Shown here piece by piece: positions 24,026 through 32,910 of a DNA stretch of 64,000 nucleotides. The first letter of the stretch is position 1, and the number at the start of each line of letters is the position of its first letter. The position numbers and the translations under genes were made by a program. The notes under the pieces are model-generated. The model made no database searches. It had not been told where the DNA came from and saw only the letters and a program-made list of their open reading frames with translations. Source of the stretch: DATAFF01 sp963744915 (GTDB taxonomy: Bacteria > Pseudomonadota > Alphaproteobacteria > Rhizobiales > Aestuariivirgaceae); NCBI GenBank assembly GCA_963744915.1, contig CAVUUY010000020.1, positions 1 to 64,000 on the forward strand. Reading direction: 5' to 3'.

Positions 24026-25456
24026 TTGATCACCCGCCGAACCGCACTGCTCATTGGCTCATCTGCGTTGAGCATCTTCCCATTTGGCAGCTCGCCCGCC
24101 CAAGCCGACCTGGGGGGAGACTTCGTCATCGGTCAAGGACTCGAGGAGTTCTGGCTTGCCACCGATGCCTATATCTACGGCTACCCGCTCGTGACGATGG
24201 AGATGACCCGCCGGGTGATCACCAACGTGGCAAAGCCCGAGGGCTCCAAAGCGCCAATGGGCCAACTCATCAAGCTGCGCCAGTATCCGAACGCTTCGTT
24301 CCGCGATGTGACAGCGCCTAACGCCGACACCTTGTATACCACGGCCTTCTTCGACGTCGGCAAGGAGCCATGGGTCGTGGGCCTCCCCGACATGAAGGGT
24401 CGATATTTCTTGATGCCGATGCTGGATGGCTGGACCTCGGTGTTCCAAGCGCCCGGCAAGAGGACCACCGGCACCGAGGCGCAGACCTACGCCATCACCG
24501 GGCCAGGTTGGACCGGCACACTTCCTGAGGGGATGAAGGAGTACAAGTCGCCAACCAGCATGGTGTGGCTGCTCGGACGCATCTATTGCACGGGGACACC
24601 CGAGGACTATGCGGCGGTGCACAGTATCCAGGACAAGGTCACGCTGGTACCTCTTAGTGCCTACGGGAAGTCCTACACGCCGCCGCCCGGGAGTGTCGAT
24701 CCGTCCATCGATGCCAAGACACCCGTCCGCGATCAGGTCAACGCGCTCGACACGAAGGCCTACTTCACGCTTCTGGCGCAGCTCATGAAGACCAATCCTC
24801 CCTCGGCTGCCGATGCGCCCGCGCTCGCCAAATTCGCCAAGATCGGTCTCGTTCCCGGCCAGGACTTCGATGCCAGCGCGCTCAACGCCGACTTCGCCAA
24901 GCACATCCCCCGGGTCGCTCAAGACCGGATCATGCTTCAGTTCAAGATCAACTCCGCAGTCAAAGACATCAATGGCTGGGGCTACACGACGAAGACCGGG
25001 CTGTATGGGACCGACTATCTGATGAGGGCGCTCGTAACAGCGATCGGATTAGGCGCCAACCGACCACAGGACGCTGTCTATCCCACCTCGCTGAAGGACG
25101 CGGATGGCAAAAGCTACGATGGGTCAAAAAAATATGTGGTCCATTTCGAGAAGGATCAGACCCCGCCTGTGCAGGGGTTCTGGTCCATTACAATGTACGA
25201 CAGTAAGTACTTCTTCGTGGAAAACCCGATCAATCGCTACTCGATCAGTGCCAGGCAGAACCTGAAAAAGAACACCGATGGGTCTATCGACATCTATATC
25301 CAGAAGGAGTCGCCAGGTGCCGACAAGGAATTGAACTGGTTGCCAGCTCCCGCAGACAAGTTCGTGCTGATGCTGCGGATGTACTGGCCCGATGAGAGTC
25401 CACCATCGATCCTTGATGGCACATGGAAAATCCCGCGGGTAAAGAAGGTGGGTTGA
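24026..25456 (+). CDS. DUF1254/DUF1214 exported protein
   Basis: A 476-aa protein with a Tat/Sec-type signal (RRTALLIGSSALSIFPFG, cleavage near AQA-DL). An N-terminal DUF1254 domain follows (DAYIYGYPLVTMEMTRRV, then NADTLYTTAFFDV and GRYFLMPMLDGWTSVF), then a C-terminal DUF1214 domain (PVQGFWSITMYDSKYFFVEN and LNWLPAPADKFVLMLRMYWP). These two-domain periplasmic proteins are widespread and have no proven reaction. The TTG start at 24026 is supported by AGGAG at 24012-24016; no ATG fits the signal peptide. It is the first gene outside the integrated element. Confidence 0.85.
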   Translation: MITRRTALLIGSSALSIFPFGSSPAQADLGGDFVIGQGLEEFWLATDAYIYGYPLVTMEMTRRVITNVAKPEGSKAPMGQLIKLRQYPNASFRDVTAPNADTLYTTAFFDVGKEPWVVGLPDMKGRYFLMPMLDGWTSVFQAPGKRTTGTEAQTYAITGPGWTGTLPEGMKEYKSPTSMVWLLGRIYCTGTPEDYAAVHSIQDKVTLVPLSAYGKSYTPPPGSVDPSIDAKTPVRDQVNALDTKAYFTLLAQLMKTNPPSAADAPALAKFAKIGLVPGQDFDASALNADFAKHIPRVAQDRIMLQFKINSAVKDINGWGYTTKTGLYGTDYLMRALVTAIGLGANRPQDAVYPTSLKDADGKSYDGSKKYVVHFEKDQTPPVQGFWSITMYDSKYFFVENPINRYSISARQNLKKNTDGSIDIYIQKESPGADKELNWLPAPADKFVLMLRMYWPDESPPSILDGTWKIPRVKKVG

Positions 25457-25554
25457 TCGCGGATGCGGCTCGAACGCATTTGCTGCAGGCACCCGGCGGC
25501 GGTTGCGACGCACCCTGGTATCGGATCGCGATCACGGAACGTGCCGTCTCGCCG

Positions 25555-25956
25555 TCACCCCTCGGCTTCGACGCGCGGCCAGATCTGGGTGCGGCAGAAG
25601 ATGAGCAGACAGCCCTCGACTTCCATCTGTTTGGCGGCCGGCCGCAGATAGACGCTGTAGGTGCGGCCATCCTGGAGGTTGTAGACCTTGCCCTCCCACT
25701 GGCCGTCGCGGTTCGCGGAGGGCCTGAGCTCGGACAGGAGCTGGACCCCGATGATGGAAGGCAGGCCCTTGCTGCTCGCCGCCTTGGCCTCGGCCTCGGA
25801 AACCCAGATGATCTTGCCGCACAAGACCTCGCCACATTCATCGATCCTGACATGAATGCGCCCGTCGCCTGCCGACCACACTCCGAGGAGCCCGGCGGCA
25901 TGCGCGGGGTTGGGCAGCAGCCAGAACAGCAAGGCCAGTCCAATCAGATTTCGCAT
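25555..25956 (-). CDS. DUF2147 family exported protein
   Basis: A 133-aa protein with signal peptide MRNLIGLALLFWLLPNPAHA and a mature DUF2147 domain: LLGVWSAGDGRIHVRIDECG, CGKIIWVS, QLLSELRPSANRDGQWEGKV and LQDGRTYSVYLR. It forms a small lipocalin-like barrel. Its role in the periplasm is unknown, though relatives are linked with envelope stress. ATG 25956 is chosen because it starts the signal peptide. It is divergent from the MFS gene at 26082 and convergent with the DUF1254 gene. Confidence 0.85.
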   Translation of the reverse strand: MRNLIGLALLFWLLPNPAHAAGLLGVWSAGDGRIHVRIDECGEVLCGKIIWVSEAEAKAASSKGLPSIIGVQLLSELRPSANRDGQWEGKVYNLQDGRTYSVYLRPAAKQMEVEGCLLIFCRTQIWPRVEAEG

Positions 25957-26081
25957 GATGCTCACCTTCTCGTATCGCAGCCCAGCGCCGGCCGCAGCCC
26001 AGCACTGGCAGCATTTCGTGGCCATGCTGTTATCATGCCAGGGGACGCGGCTTTCCGGCGCGCTCGCGCCTCGAGGTCGGG

Positions 26082-27287
26082 ATGAGCATCGGAGTTGCCG
26101 CATCTGACATGCCGACAGCCCTGGGTGGAACAGCGAAGGCCGGCATTGTCCGCTCGTCCGGCACGATCGGCTGCTATCTCGTATTGGCCTTCTTCACCTT
26201 CGTGCTGACTCTCCAGGGCACGATCGCACCATTCCTCAAGGCGGATCTCGGACTCAGCTACCGCATGGTCGGCCTTCATGCCAGCGCCATCGCGATCGGC
26301 GCCATCCTGGTCGGCCTGGCCGGCGACCGGGTGGTCAGAAGGCATGGCCGGCGCCGCATGCTCATCCTGGGCCTCCTCGGATGCATGGCCGGGGCGATGC
26401 TCCTTGCCGCGGCACCCGTCGCCGCCGTCAGCATCGCCGGTTGCGCCCTGATCGGCATTGGCGGCAGCTTCCTGCCGACCGTCGCCTTCGCAATCCTTGC
26501 CGACCTGCACGGCCCGCAGCGGAGCCTCGCCATCAACGAAGCCGCCGCCCTCAACTATGCCCTGGCCATGCTGGCGCCCCTGCTCACCGGGCTCAGCCTG
26601 TGGCTCACGCTTGGCTGGCGCGCGGTGGTGCTGATCGGCGCCGCGATGGGCGGTGCGGTCGCGCTCGCGTGCCGCGGCATCGCCGTTCCCGAGACCACCG
26701 TTCTGCCGGCGGCGGGGGCGGCGGGGCCGCGGCTGCCGCCGGCGTTCTGGTTCTTCTGGTGCGCCCAGACCTTTGCCATCGCCATCGAATTTTCGATCCT
26801 GCTGTGGGCCAGCGAATATCTCGAGCGGGTCATCGGCCTCGACAAGGCACAGGCGGCAACCGGGGCGGCCGCCTTTGCGCTCGGCATGTTCATCGGGCGG
26901 GCGTCGGGCAATCTGTGGGCGCGGGCGTTCGCCATTCCGCAACTTCTGGTGGCCGCCCTCGCGGTCGCGCTGGTCGGCTTCCTGGTCTATTGGGGGGTGA
27001 GCCAGCCGGCCATGGCCATTGCCGGCCTGCTGCTTCTCGGGATCGGCGTTTCGCTGCTCTTCCCGCTCACCGTCGGGCTCGCTCTGGGCGCTGCCGGATC
27101 GGCCAGCGATGCGGCGAGCGCCCGCTCCACCATCGCCTTCGGCGTGGCGCTGCTCACGATGCCGGTGCTGCTCGGCGGCCTCGCCGATCATGCCGGACTG
27201 CGCAATGCCCATTGGCTGATTCCGGTCCTAATCCTGGCAACGCTCTTCGCCTTCGGACTGGGCCGGATGCTCGAAAGAGGCCGATGA
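26082..27287 (+). CDS. Major facilitator superfamily transporter
   Basis: A 401-aa inner-membrane protein with about 12 hydrophobic helices. The loop 2-3 motif appears as GLAGDRVVRRHGRRRMLILG and a repeat-like feature begins the second half (LERVIGLDKAQAATGAAAFA). It belongs to the sugar or drug type MFS carriers of about 400 residues. The substrate cannot be told from sequence. It stands alone between a divergent DUF2147 gene and a convergent small exported protein. Confidence 0.8.
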   Translation: MSIGVAASDMPTALGGTAKAGIVRSSGTIGCYLVLAFFTFVLTLQGTIAPFLKADLGLSYRMVGLHASAIAIGAILVGLAGDRVVRRHGRRRMLILGLLGCMAGAMLLAAAPVAAVSIAGCALIGIGGSFLPTVAFAILADLHGPQRSLAINEAAALNYALAMLAPLLTGLSLWLTLGWRAVVLIGAAMGGAVALACRGIAVPETTVLPAAGAAGPRLPPAFWFFWCAQTFAIAIEFSILLWASEYLERVIGLDKAQAATGAAAFALGMFIGRASGNLWARAFAIPQLLVAALAVALVGFLVYWGVSQPAMAIAGLLLLGIGVSLLFPLTVGLALGAAGSASDAASARSTIAFGVALLTMPVLLGGLADHAGLRNAHWLIPVLILATLFAFGLGRMLERGR

Positions 27288-27333
27288 TGCCCTCGGGCAG
27301 GCCAGCCGCCGCCGGCTGGCCCCCGAGGCCCTG

Positions 27334-27648
27334 TCACCACCAGCGGCGCTTGTTCCACTTGCAGACCCGCTGGCCGCGGTACCAGACGGACCGGCAATAG
27401 CCAAAGCGGGGATGATAATAGCGGTCATAATAGCCGGGGTTGTAATAATAGCCTGGCCCAACCCAGCCGATTCCAACACCAGGGGCGACATAGCCCGGCC
27501 CGACATAGCCCGGCCCGACATAGGGTCCGGGGCCAACATAGGCGCCGCCGCCAAAGGGTCCGATAAAGACCTTGGCAGCATCAGCCGTGCCTGCCATGGG
27601 GACCATCAGACTGCCCAACAGCGCAGTGGCCAAAAGGATCTTGCGCAT
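27334..27648 (-). CDS. Small exported Gly/Tyr/Pro-rich protein
   Basis: A 104-aa protein: signal peptide MRKILLATALLGSLMVPMAG (cleavage near ADA-AK), repeats of the type GPGYVGPGYVAPG and YYYNPGYYD, and a basic tail CKWNKRRWW. Two Cys in the tail could pair. Similar GPGYV-repeat proteins are frequent in Bradyrhizobium and relatives and are of unknown function. A GAGGA tract upstream supports the start. Confidence 0.7.
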   Translation of the reverse strand: MRKILLATALLGSLMVPMAGTADAAKVFIGPFGGGAYVGPGPYVGPGYVGPGYVAPGVGIGWVGPGYYYNPGYYDRYYHPRFGYCRSVWYRGQRVCKWNKRRWW

Positions 27649-27786
27649 ATCTCGATCTGTCCTCGTGCTTTGCGCCGGCGCACCCTCTCCAATGCCCCGG
27701 CTGTTCCTCAGTACCCGCGCGGCGACTGTACCATGGCCCCAGGAGCGACGCGACCGGCTTTCCGGGCGGCATCAAAGCTGTTGAAT

Positions 27787-28053
27787 TCAAGGGTTAATAT
27801 TTGACAAAAATCGGCGCTGGGAGACGCGGCGCGCACGGGGGACGAGAGGCTCGCTCGAGACGCTCGAATGGCCCTGCTTTCGCGCCCGCTCGAAATGGCA
27901 GCCATAAAGGCGACAGGAGCGGGCACGGGCGGCAAGCTGTCGTTCGGCCTTGGCGAGCAGCCGGGTGAGCCGTTCGACGTCGGCCCGGAGCACGTCGCGT
28001 TCCAGGAGGACCTTGACCAGCTCCCGTTCGCTCAGATCCACAAACTCGTTCAT
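27787..28053 (-). CDS. Hypothetical coiled-coil protein, 88 aa
   Basis: ATG 28053. The N-terminal half is a predicted coiled coil (LSERELVKVLLERDVLRADV then LTRLLAKAERQLAARA), the rest a basic Ser/Arg-rich tail with two Cys. It lies 42 bp downstream of the KfrA-like gene on the same strand, so they may form a unit. No family is recognised. Confidence 0.45.
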   Translation of the reverse strand: MNEFVDLSERELVKVLLERDVLRADVERLTRLLAKAERQLAARARSCRLYGCHFERARKQGHSSVSSEPLVPRARRVSQRRFLSNINP

Positions 28054-28095
28054 CTCGACACCAGACCACCACCGACGCCCGCCGGCATGAGGGCA

Positions 28096-28590
28096 TTACG
28101 GCATTTGGTTGCTCCGCTTCCATGGCGCAAGGAGCCGGCCGCCGAAGCGCTGCCACCACTGGCGGGGCGGACCCGACGGGGTGTCGGGCAGGCGCATCTC
28201 GCCCTGGTTGCGCATCGCCCGTGCCGCCATCGCCTCGCCGGCAAAGGTGAGGAGCTGGGTCGTCAGGTCGGCGATGCGCTCACGCTCGCGATAGGCGTCG
28301 AGATCGCGCTCGGCGGCAAGCGTCTGCGCCTTGGCAAGCTCTTCCTTCAAGGTCGCGACATGCTGCTCGAGAGCGGCGATCAGCGCGGCGCTCGTTTGTT
28401 CGTCCGCCCGTTCGACCGGACGGGGGCGGTGGGCCGCGGCCGCCTCTTCCAGATCAACCAGGACGCGTGCCTTGCCATCGTCACCCCGTTGGCGCTGCCA
28501 ATGGGCGCGGATCACCTTCTGGCGGGCTGCCTCAGGCGAAATTCCAAGATGCTCGGCAAGCTCCGCATAACTGACCCAGACTTCGGCCAT
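28096..28590 (-). CDS. Putative helix-turn-helix protein with coiled coil (KfrA-like layout)
   Basis: 164 aa from ATG 28590. The N-terminal MAEVWVSYAELAEHLGISPE then ARQKVIRAHWQRQRGDDGKA is a helix-turn-helix, and a coiled coil follows (ALIAALEQHVATLKEELAKA). The C-terminus is basic and Trp-rich (PPRQWWQRFGGRLLAPWKR). This DNA-binding-plus-coil layout is like KfrA plasmid proteins and many alphaproteobacterial relatives of unknown role. An upstream in-frame ATG at 28653 is less likely because conservation of this type starts at MAEVWVSY. Confidence 0.6.
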   Translation of the reverse strand: MAEVWVSYAELAEHLGISPEAARQKVIRAHWQRQRGDDGKARVLVDLEEAAAAHRPRPVERADEQTSAALIAALEQHVATLKEELAKAQTLAAERDLDAYRERERIADLTTQLLTFAGEAMAARAMRNQGEMRLPDTPSGPPRQWWQRFGGRLLAPWKRSNQMP

Positions 28591-28786
28591 GAGGACCTCG
28601 CCAGCCGTTCCGGAATCACCGTCCGTACAGGCGTAGAACCATTCGGTTAACAAATCGTTAAAGCCACCGCGATTCGTCGCCGAATCGTCGCCGAACGCCG
28701 CCGCCCATGTTGCAGATCGGGCCCAGAGGTCCTATCTGCTTGAAAAGCCGATCAAACAGAACCGGCAAACTGTCAGGATTTGTTCT

Positions 28787-28975
28787 ATGACCACTCATCG
28801 GGATCGCACCCGCGCCACCAAAGCGGAAAACCTCCCGGAAATCGACTTGGAAGAGAAGCCCCAGACGAAGAAGCGCCGCTGTCTGATTTGTGATAGTTCA
28901 TTCGACAGCTTCGGACCCGGCAACCGAATCTGCCCGGTCTGCAAGTCGAGCGCCCGGTGGAAGACCGGCTGGTGA
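28787..28975 (+). CDS. Small four-cysteine zinc-ribbon protein
   Basis: A 62-aa protein with an acidic N-terminus and a C-terminal zinc ribbon: RCLICDSSFDSFGPGNRICP then VCKSSARWKTGW (two CxxC pairs). Similar short zinc ribbons are conserved next to many alphaproteobacterial genes and may bind nucleic acid. It is transcribed towards the hairpin at 29021. Confidence 0.65.
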   Translation: MTTHRDRTRATKAENLPEIDLEEKPQTKKRRCLICDSSFDSFGPGNRICPVCKSSARWKTGW

Positions 28976-29020
28976 TGGCCTTTCCCGGCTGACGGGACGT
29001 TGTTCCTATCGGTCCAAATT

Positions 29021-29051
29021 GCGCTGCTCCGCGGTGGATGCGGAGCAGCGC
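29021..29051. terminator. Strong hairpin between convergent genes
   Basis: Perfect 12-bp arms GCGCTGCTCCGC and GCGGAGCAGCGC with a 7-nt loop, between the zinc-ribbon gene (+) and the DUF1428 gene (-). No T-run is present on either side, so termination would be of a non-canonical type. The position fits a shared terminator. Confidence 0.5.
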
Positions 29052-29079
29052 CTGCTTGGTGATTCCCGGCCGCCAACAC

Positions 29080-29439
29080 TCAGAGCTCGACCAGCACCTC
29101 GAACCCGCCGAAGAACATGCGCTTGGCATCGAACGGCATGGATTTCATGTCGATGCCGCCAATGCGGGGATCTTTCATCACCTGCTCGTTGATCTTGTCG
29201 CGGTGGGCGCGCGACTCATAGACGATCCAGGAAAAGACTACAGTCTCACCTGGCTCAAGCTTCACCGCCTGCGGAAACGAGGTGACGACGCCCGGCTTGA
29301 CGTCCTCGGCAATGCATTCGACGAACGCAAGCGCCCCATATTCCTTCCAAATCTTGCCGGCATCGGAAGCCATCTTGCGGTATTCATCGACCTTGTCCTT
29401 GGGGACGGGGACGACAAAGCCATCGACATATTTTCCCAT
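29080..29439 (-). CDS. DUF1428 family protein
   Basis: A 119-aa soluble protein: MGKYVDGFVVPVPKDKVDEY, WKEYGALAFVECIAEDVKPG, FSWIVYESRAHRDKINEQVM and DAKRMFFGGFEVLVEL. This is the complete DUF1428 fold, a dimeric alpha/beta barrel similar to monooxygenase-like small proteins. Function is not established. It stands alone, with about 130 bp upstream that should hold its promoter. Confidence 0.9.
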   Translation of the reverse strand: MGKYVDGFVVPVPKDKVDEYRKMASDAGKIWKEYGALAFVECIAEDVKPGVVTSFPQAVKLEPGETVVFSWIVYESRAHRDKINEQVMKDPRIGGIDMKSMPFDAKRMFFGGFEVLVEL

Positions 29440-29644
29440 GTCTTGCTCCTTGGTGATCTCAACGCGACAGAACTGCCTAGCAAGGACGCTGCCGCACCCG
29501 GCGTGCCGACAGGCCCGTGCTCCATTCTTTTGACACCTTTCTGGTCACTATCTCCGGCGGGGTCGGGAGAGTTTGGTGCACGTGCCAGCAACCGACGCAG
29601 TTGGCGTCGACCAGCTGCCTCTCTTACGCATCGGGAGCCGAGAC

Positions 29645-29854
29645 ATGAAGCCGCATTATTCCCCAACGACGCGCGACCTGCAGGCCGTCTCGAACGAGGC
29701 CTGGGACGAGTTTGCGGCGAGCGCGCCGGGAGGCATCGACCTCGTGGCCGAGGCATCGCTGCGGCGGTTGATGTCGACGCGCATCAGGCAAGCGGCGGCG
29801 CTGGGGGAAGTCGACCGCCTGGCACTGCGGGCGAGCGCCCTGGCCGGGCTCTAG
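29645..29854 (+). CDS. Hypothetical 69-aa helical protein
   Basis: ATG 29645 (MKPHYSPTTRDLQAVSNEAW) to TAG 29852-29854. It is helical, with a basic patch LRRLMSTRIRQAAAL. It overlaps the 3' end of the convergent flavoprotein gene by 4 bp. No family is recognised; a longer start at 29573 is possible but adds an atypical sequence. Confidence 0.4.
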   Translation: MKPHYSPTTRDLQAVSNEAWDEFAASAPGGIDLVAEASLRRLMSTRIRQAAALGEVDRLALRASALAGL

Positions 29855-31017
29855 CCACCGCCGGGCATGAGGCAGGCTGCGTCCAATGAGGACATGGACC
29901 GCCGGCCGATCTGAGCCATGGTCCGGACCATTTCGTCGCACATGATGGCAATGGCGCGGTCGGCACCGGCTTCAGCGCCGGCAATCGCTCCATAAAGGGT
30001 TGCCCGGCCGAGAAACACGAAATCGGCGCCAAGGCATTTGGCGATGACGATGTCGGCGCCGCGCCGAATGCCGCCATCGAGCATGACGGCATGGCCGGAC
30101 GGCACGGCGGCGCGGATCGCTGGCAGGATCTCGAGCGCCGTCGGGGCGCTGTCCAATTGGCGGCCGCCATGATTGGAGACGATGACGCCGTCGGCGCCAA
30201 GCCGGGCGGCGCGTTCGGCATCGGCCGGATGCATGAGGCCCTTGATGACGAAGGTGCCGCGCCAGCAGTCGCGGATGCGCTGGAAATCCTCCCAGGTCTG
30301 GATCGGGTAATAATGCGACTTCATGGTCTCGGCCACCGCCACGGCATCGGCAGCGGCCGGGGCATAGGGGGCCCAGTTCTCCATCACCGGCAGGCCGCCG
30401 GTGCGGAAATAGTCGAGCAGCCAGCTTGGATGGGCCAACACATCGGCGACAAGGCGCGGGGTGATGGCCAGGGGCAGATCGAAGCCGTTGCGCAGGTCGC
30501 GCTCGCGCTTGGCCTCGCGCGGAAGGTCGACGGTGTACACCAGGACCTCGACCCCGGAATCGCGGACGCGGCCGATCATGTCGTCCAAGGTGCGTGCGTC
30601 GTGCGGCGCATAGAGCTGGTACCAGACATTGCCGTTGCCGGCGGCGGCCGCGGCGGCGACCGAGCTGGTGCTGGCGCCGGACAGGATGAAGGGAATATCT
30701 GCCGTGGCGGCAGCGCGCGCCAGCATCAGATCGGCGCCGGGGCGCAGCAGGCCGGCGAAGCCGGTGGGGGCGATGCCGAAAGGCGCCTGGTAGCGGCGGC
30801 CGAACAGGGCGCTTGCGAGATCGATCCGCTGGACATCCTCGAGATAGCGCGGCAGCAGGCGGTAGCGCCCGAACTGGGCCTCGTTGCGGGCGAGCCCGCG
30901 CTCGTCCTCGGCGCCGCCCTCGACCCAATCGAACAGGATCCGCGGCAGCCGGCGGCGGGCGAGCCTTTTCAAATCGGCAATGTTGATCGCCTTGGCGATG
31001 GCGCGCGGCACCGGCAT
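29851..31017 (-). CDS. FMN-dependent alpha-hydroxy acid dehydrogenase (lactate dehydrogenase-like)
   Basis: A 388-aa flavoprotein of the LldD/glycolate oxidase family, oxidising 2-hydroxy acids to 2-keto acids. Conserved pieces: PRILFDWVEGGAEDERGLAR, PFGIAPTGFAGLLRPGAD, TVDLPREAKRERDLRNG, FVIKGLMHPADAERA (flavin-contacting Lys), VSNHGGRQLDSAPTALEILP (catalytic His and substrate Arg) and LDGGIRRGADIVIAKCLGAD. ATG 31017 is preferred to a TTG at 31056. Divergent from the RidA-dadA unit at 31105, with which it may share regulation: a D-amino acid or hydroxyacid derivative could pass through both. Confidence 0.85.
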   Translation of the reverse strand: MPVPRAIAKAINIADLKRLARRRLPRILFDWVEGGAEDERGLARNEAQFGRYRLLPRYLEDVQRIDLASALFGRRYQAPFGIAPTGFAGLLRPGADLMLARAAATADIPFILSGASTSSVAAAAAAGNGNVWYQLYAPHDARTLDDMIGRVRDSGVEVLVYTVDLPREAKRERDLRNGFDLPLAITPRLVADVLAHPSWLLDYFRTGGLPVMENWAPYAPAAADAVAVAETMKSHYYPIQTWEDFQRIRDCWRGTFVIKGLMHPADAERAARLGADGVIVSNHGGRQLDSAPTALEILPAIRAAVPSGHAVMLDGGIRRGADIVIAKCLGADFVFLGRATLYGAIAGAEAGADRAIAIMCDEMVRTMAQIGRRSMSSLDAACLMPGGG

Positions 31018-31104
31018 GGTCAACCCGACGGCCGGTTCGCGATGGATTCCCGGCAAGGGTTCAGTCTATGATCCGCCGCGCCGGGCTGAGCAAGAGAAGA
31101 GCGA

Positions 31105-31455
31105 ATGGCAATCGAGAGAATTGATGTCGGGCCAAGAATAAGTCAGGCCGTAATCTGCAACAACATGGTTTATCTTGCGGGTCTTGTCGCGCAGAACAAC
31201 AAGGGAAAATCGGTCCGCGAACAGACGACCGAGATCCTTGCGAGCATAGACAAGTACCTGAAGCAGGCTGGGACCGATAAAACAAAACTGATCTCGACCA
31301 ATATTTGGCTATCCGACATGAAGACCTTCTCCGAGATGAATGAGGTCTGGGAGAAGTGGGTGTCGCCTGGCAACACGCCGGTGCGGGCCACGGTCGAGGC
31401 CAAGCTCGCGGCACCGGAATTCACCGTCGAGATCATGGTCGTGGCGGCTCTCTAA
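31105..31455 (+). CDS. RidA family deaminase (first of two)
   Basis: A 116-aa protein of the RidA/YjgF family, which hydrolyses reactive 2-aminoacrylate and other imines to keto acids. Features: VICNNMVYLAGLVAQNNKGK, QTTEILASIDKYLKQAG and TPVRATVEAKLAAPEFTVEI, where the Arg in PVRAT is the substrate-carboxylate ligand. It lies 16 bp upstream of the dadA-like gene, the oxidase that would make such imines. A second RidA-type gene is at 38670. Confidence 0.9.
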   Translation: MAIERIDVGPRISQAVICNNMVYLAGLVAQNNKGKSVREQTTEILASIDKYLKQAGTDKTKLISTNIWLSDMKTFSEMNEVWEKWVSPGNTPVRATVEAKLAAPEFTVEIMVVAAL

Positions 31456-31471
31456 ACTCCAAAGGTGCAGC

Positions 31472-32719
31472 ATGAAGGCCATCGTTCTCGGTGCCGGCAT
31501 CGTCGGCATCACAACCGCCTATGAGCTCAACCGCGACGGCCACGAGGTCACGGTCATCGACCGCGAGGCGGAGCCGGCATCGTTCACGAGCTATGCCAAT
31601 GCCGGGCTGATCGCGCCGGCGCATTCCTATGCGTGGTCGTCGCCGGCGGCGCCGCGCATCCTCATCAAGTCGCTGTGGCGCAACGACCAGGCGCTGAGGC
31701 TGAAGCCGACCCTCGATCGCGGCTTTCTATCCTGGATGTGGAAATTCTGGCGGGAATGCACGGCGGAGAAGGCGGCGCTCAATACCCGACGTAAGGTCAG
31801 GCTGTGCAACTACTCGCAGTCGATGATGCACGAGACCCTGAAGCGGGCGCCGATCGAATATGCCGGGCGGCAGGACGGCCTCATCTATTTCTATCGTACG
31901 CCCGAGTCCTTCGCGGCGGCGGCAGTGAAGTCGCAGATCCTCAAGGACAATGGCTGCGACATACGGACGCTCGATCGGGACGAGACGGTGAAGCTCGACC
32001 CAGCGCTCGAGAACGTCAAGAACGAGATCGCGGGTGCCCTATATGCCGCCAATGACGAGAGCGGCGACTGCCGGCTGTTCGCCCGCAATCTTGGCAAGTG
32101 GCTTGCCGAACGCGGCGTCACGTTCCGGTTCGGCACCACCGTCACCGGCTTCGACATGGAAGGCGATGCGGTCAAGGCGGTGGTCACCGACAAGGGGCGG
32201 TTCAGCGGCGATGTCTATGTGCTGTGCCTCGGCATCTACAGCCCGAGCGTCGGGCGCGAGCTCGGCGTCGACCTGCCGATCTACCCGGTCAAGGGCTATT
32301 CGATCACCGTGCCGGTGGCAGGGCGCAACAATCCGCCACGGATCGGCGGTGTGGACGAGGAGAACCTTACCGCCTATTGCCCGCTCGGCGACCGGCTCAG
32401 GGTCACCGCCACGGCGGAGTTCTCGGGCTATGACAACAGCCATCGGCCGGACGACTTCCGCCACATGCTGAAGGTCATCAAGGGGCTGTTTCCGGACGGC
32501 GCCGACTATTCGCGGGCCGAATATTGGGCAGGGCTTCGGCCGATGACGCCGCAGGGGACGCCGATCCTGGGCCAGGGCAAGCAGCGCAATTTGTGGCTCA
32601 ACACCGGCCAGGGGCACATGGGTTTTACCATGAGCCATGGCGGCGCGCGGATCACCGCCGACCTGATCGCCGGCCGCAAGCCCGGCATCCCGCTCGACGG
32701 CCTGACGCTCGCACGGTGA
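31472..32719 (+). CDS. dadA: D-amino acid dehydrogenase-like FAD oxidoreductase
   Basis: A 415-aa DAO-family flavoprotein. The ADP-binding motif is at the N-terminus (MKAIVLGAGIVGITTAYELN), then SYANAGLIAPAHSYAWSSPA, the mid-domain DESGDCRLFARNLGKWL and YPVKGYSITVPV, and the C-terminal WAGLRPMTPQGTPILG and TGQGHMGFTMSHGGARITAD. DadA oxidises D-amino acids to imines, with electrons passing to quinones. The name is by family resemblance; N-methyl amino acids or betaine-derived amines are equally possible substrates given the neighbours. It is coupled to RidA upstream and followed by the Liv importer. Confidence 0.8.
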   Translation: MKAIVLGAGIVGITTAYELNRDGHEVTVIDREAEPASFTSYANAGLIAPAHSYAWSSPAAPRILIKSLWRNDQALRLKPTLDRGFLSWMWKFWRECTAEKAALNTRRKVRLCNYSQSMMHETLKRAPIEYAGRQDGLIYFYRTPESFAAAAVKSQILKDNGCDIRTLDRDETVKLDPALENVKNEIAGALYAANDESGDCRLFARNLGKWLAERGVTFRFGTTVTGFDMEGDAVKAVVTDKGRFSGDVYVLCLGIYSPSVGRELGVDLPIYPVKGYSITVPVAGRNNPPRIGGVDEENLTAYCPLGDRLRVTATAEFSGYDNSHRPDDFRHMLKVIKGLFPDGADYSRAEYWAGLRPMTPQGTPILGQGKQRNLWLNTGQGHMGFTMSHGGARITADLIAGRKPGIPLDGLTLAR

Positions 32720-32724
32720 ATTCC

Positions 32725-32750
32725 AACGGAAATTTAAGGGTGTTTCCGTT
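32725..32750. promoter_or_regulatory. Inverted repeat between dadA and the Liv operon
   Basis: Perfect 8-bp arms AACGGAAA and TTTCCGTT with a 10-bp spacer, 6 bp after the dadA stop and 161 bp before the binding-protein start. It could be a weak terminator stem or, from its symmetry, a LysR-type operator for the regulator at 39267. Confidence 0.4.
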
Positions 32751-32910
32751 TGACACTCGGCCCCGGCCAGAGGCAGCATGAACCGTTACGACGGGCGGGG
32801 CTTCCCGCATGCCAAGCCCGTCAGGGAGGAAATGATCGAGCCACTGCAGGGCGACAACCCGCTGCACCGGCGGACGCTGCGGCTCGGTGTTATCGTGGAA
32901 GGAGTTCCAA

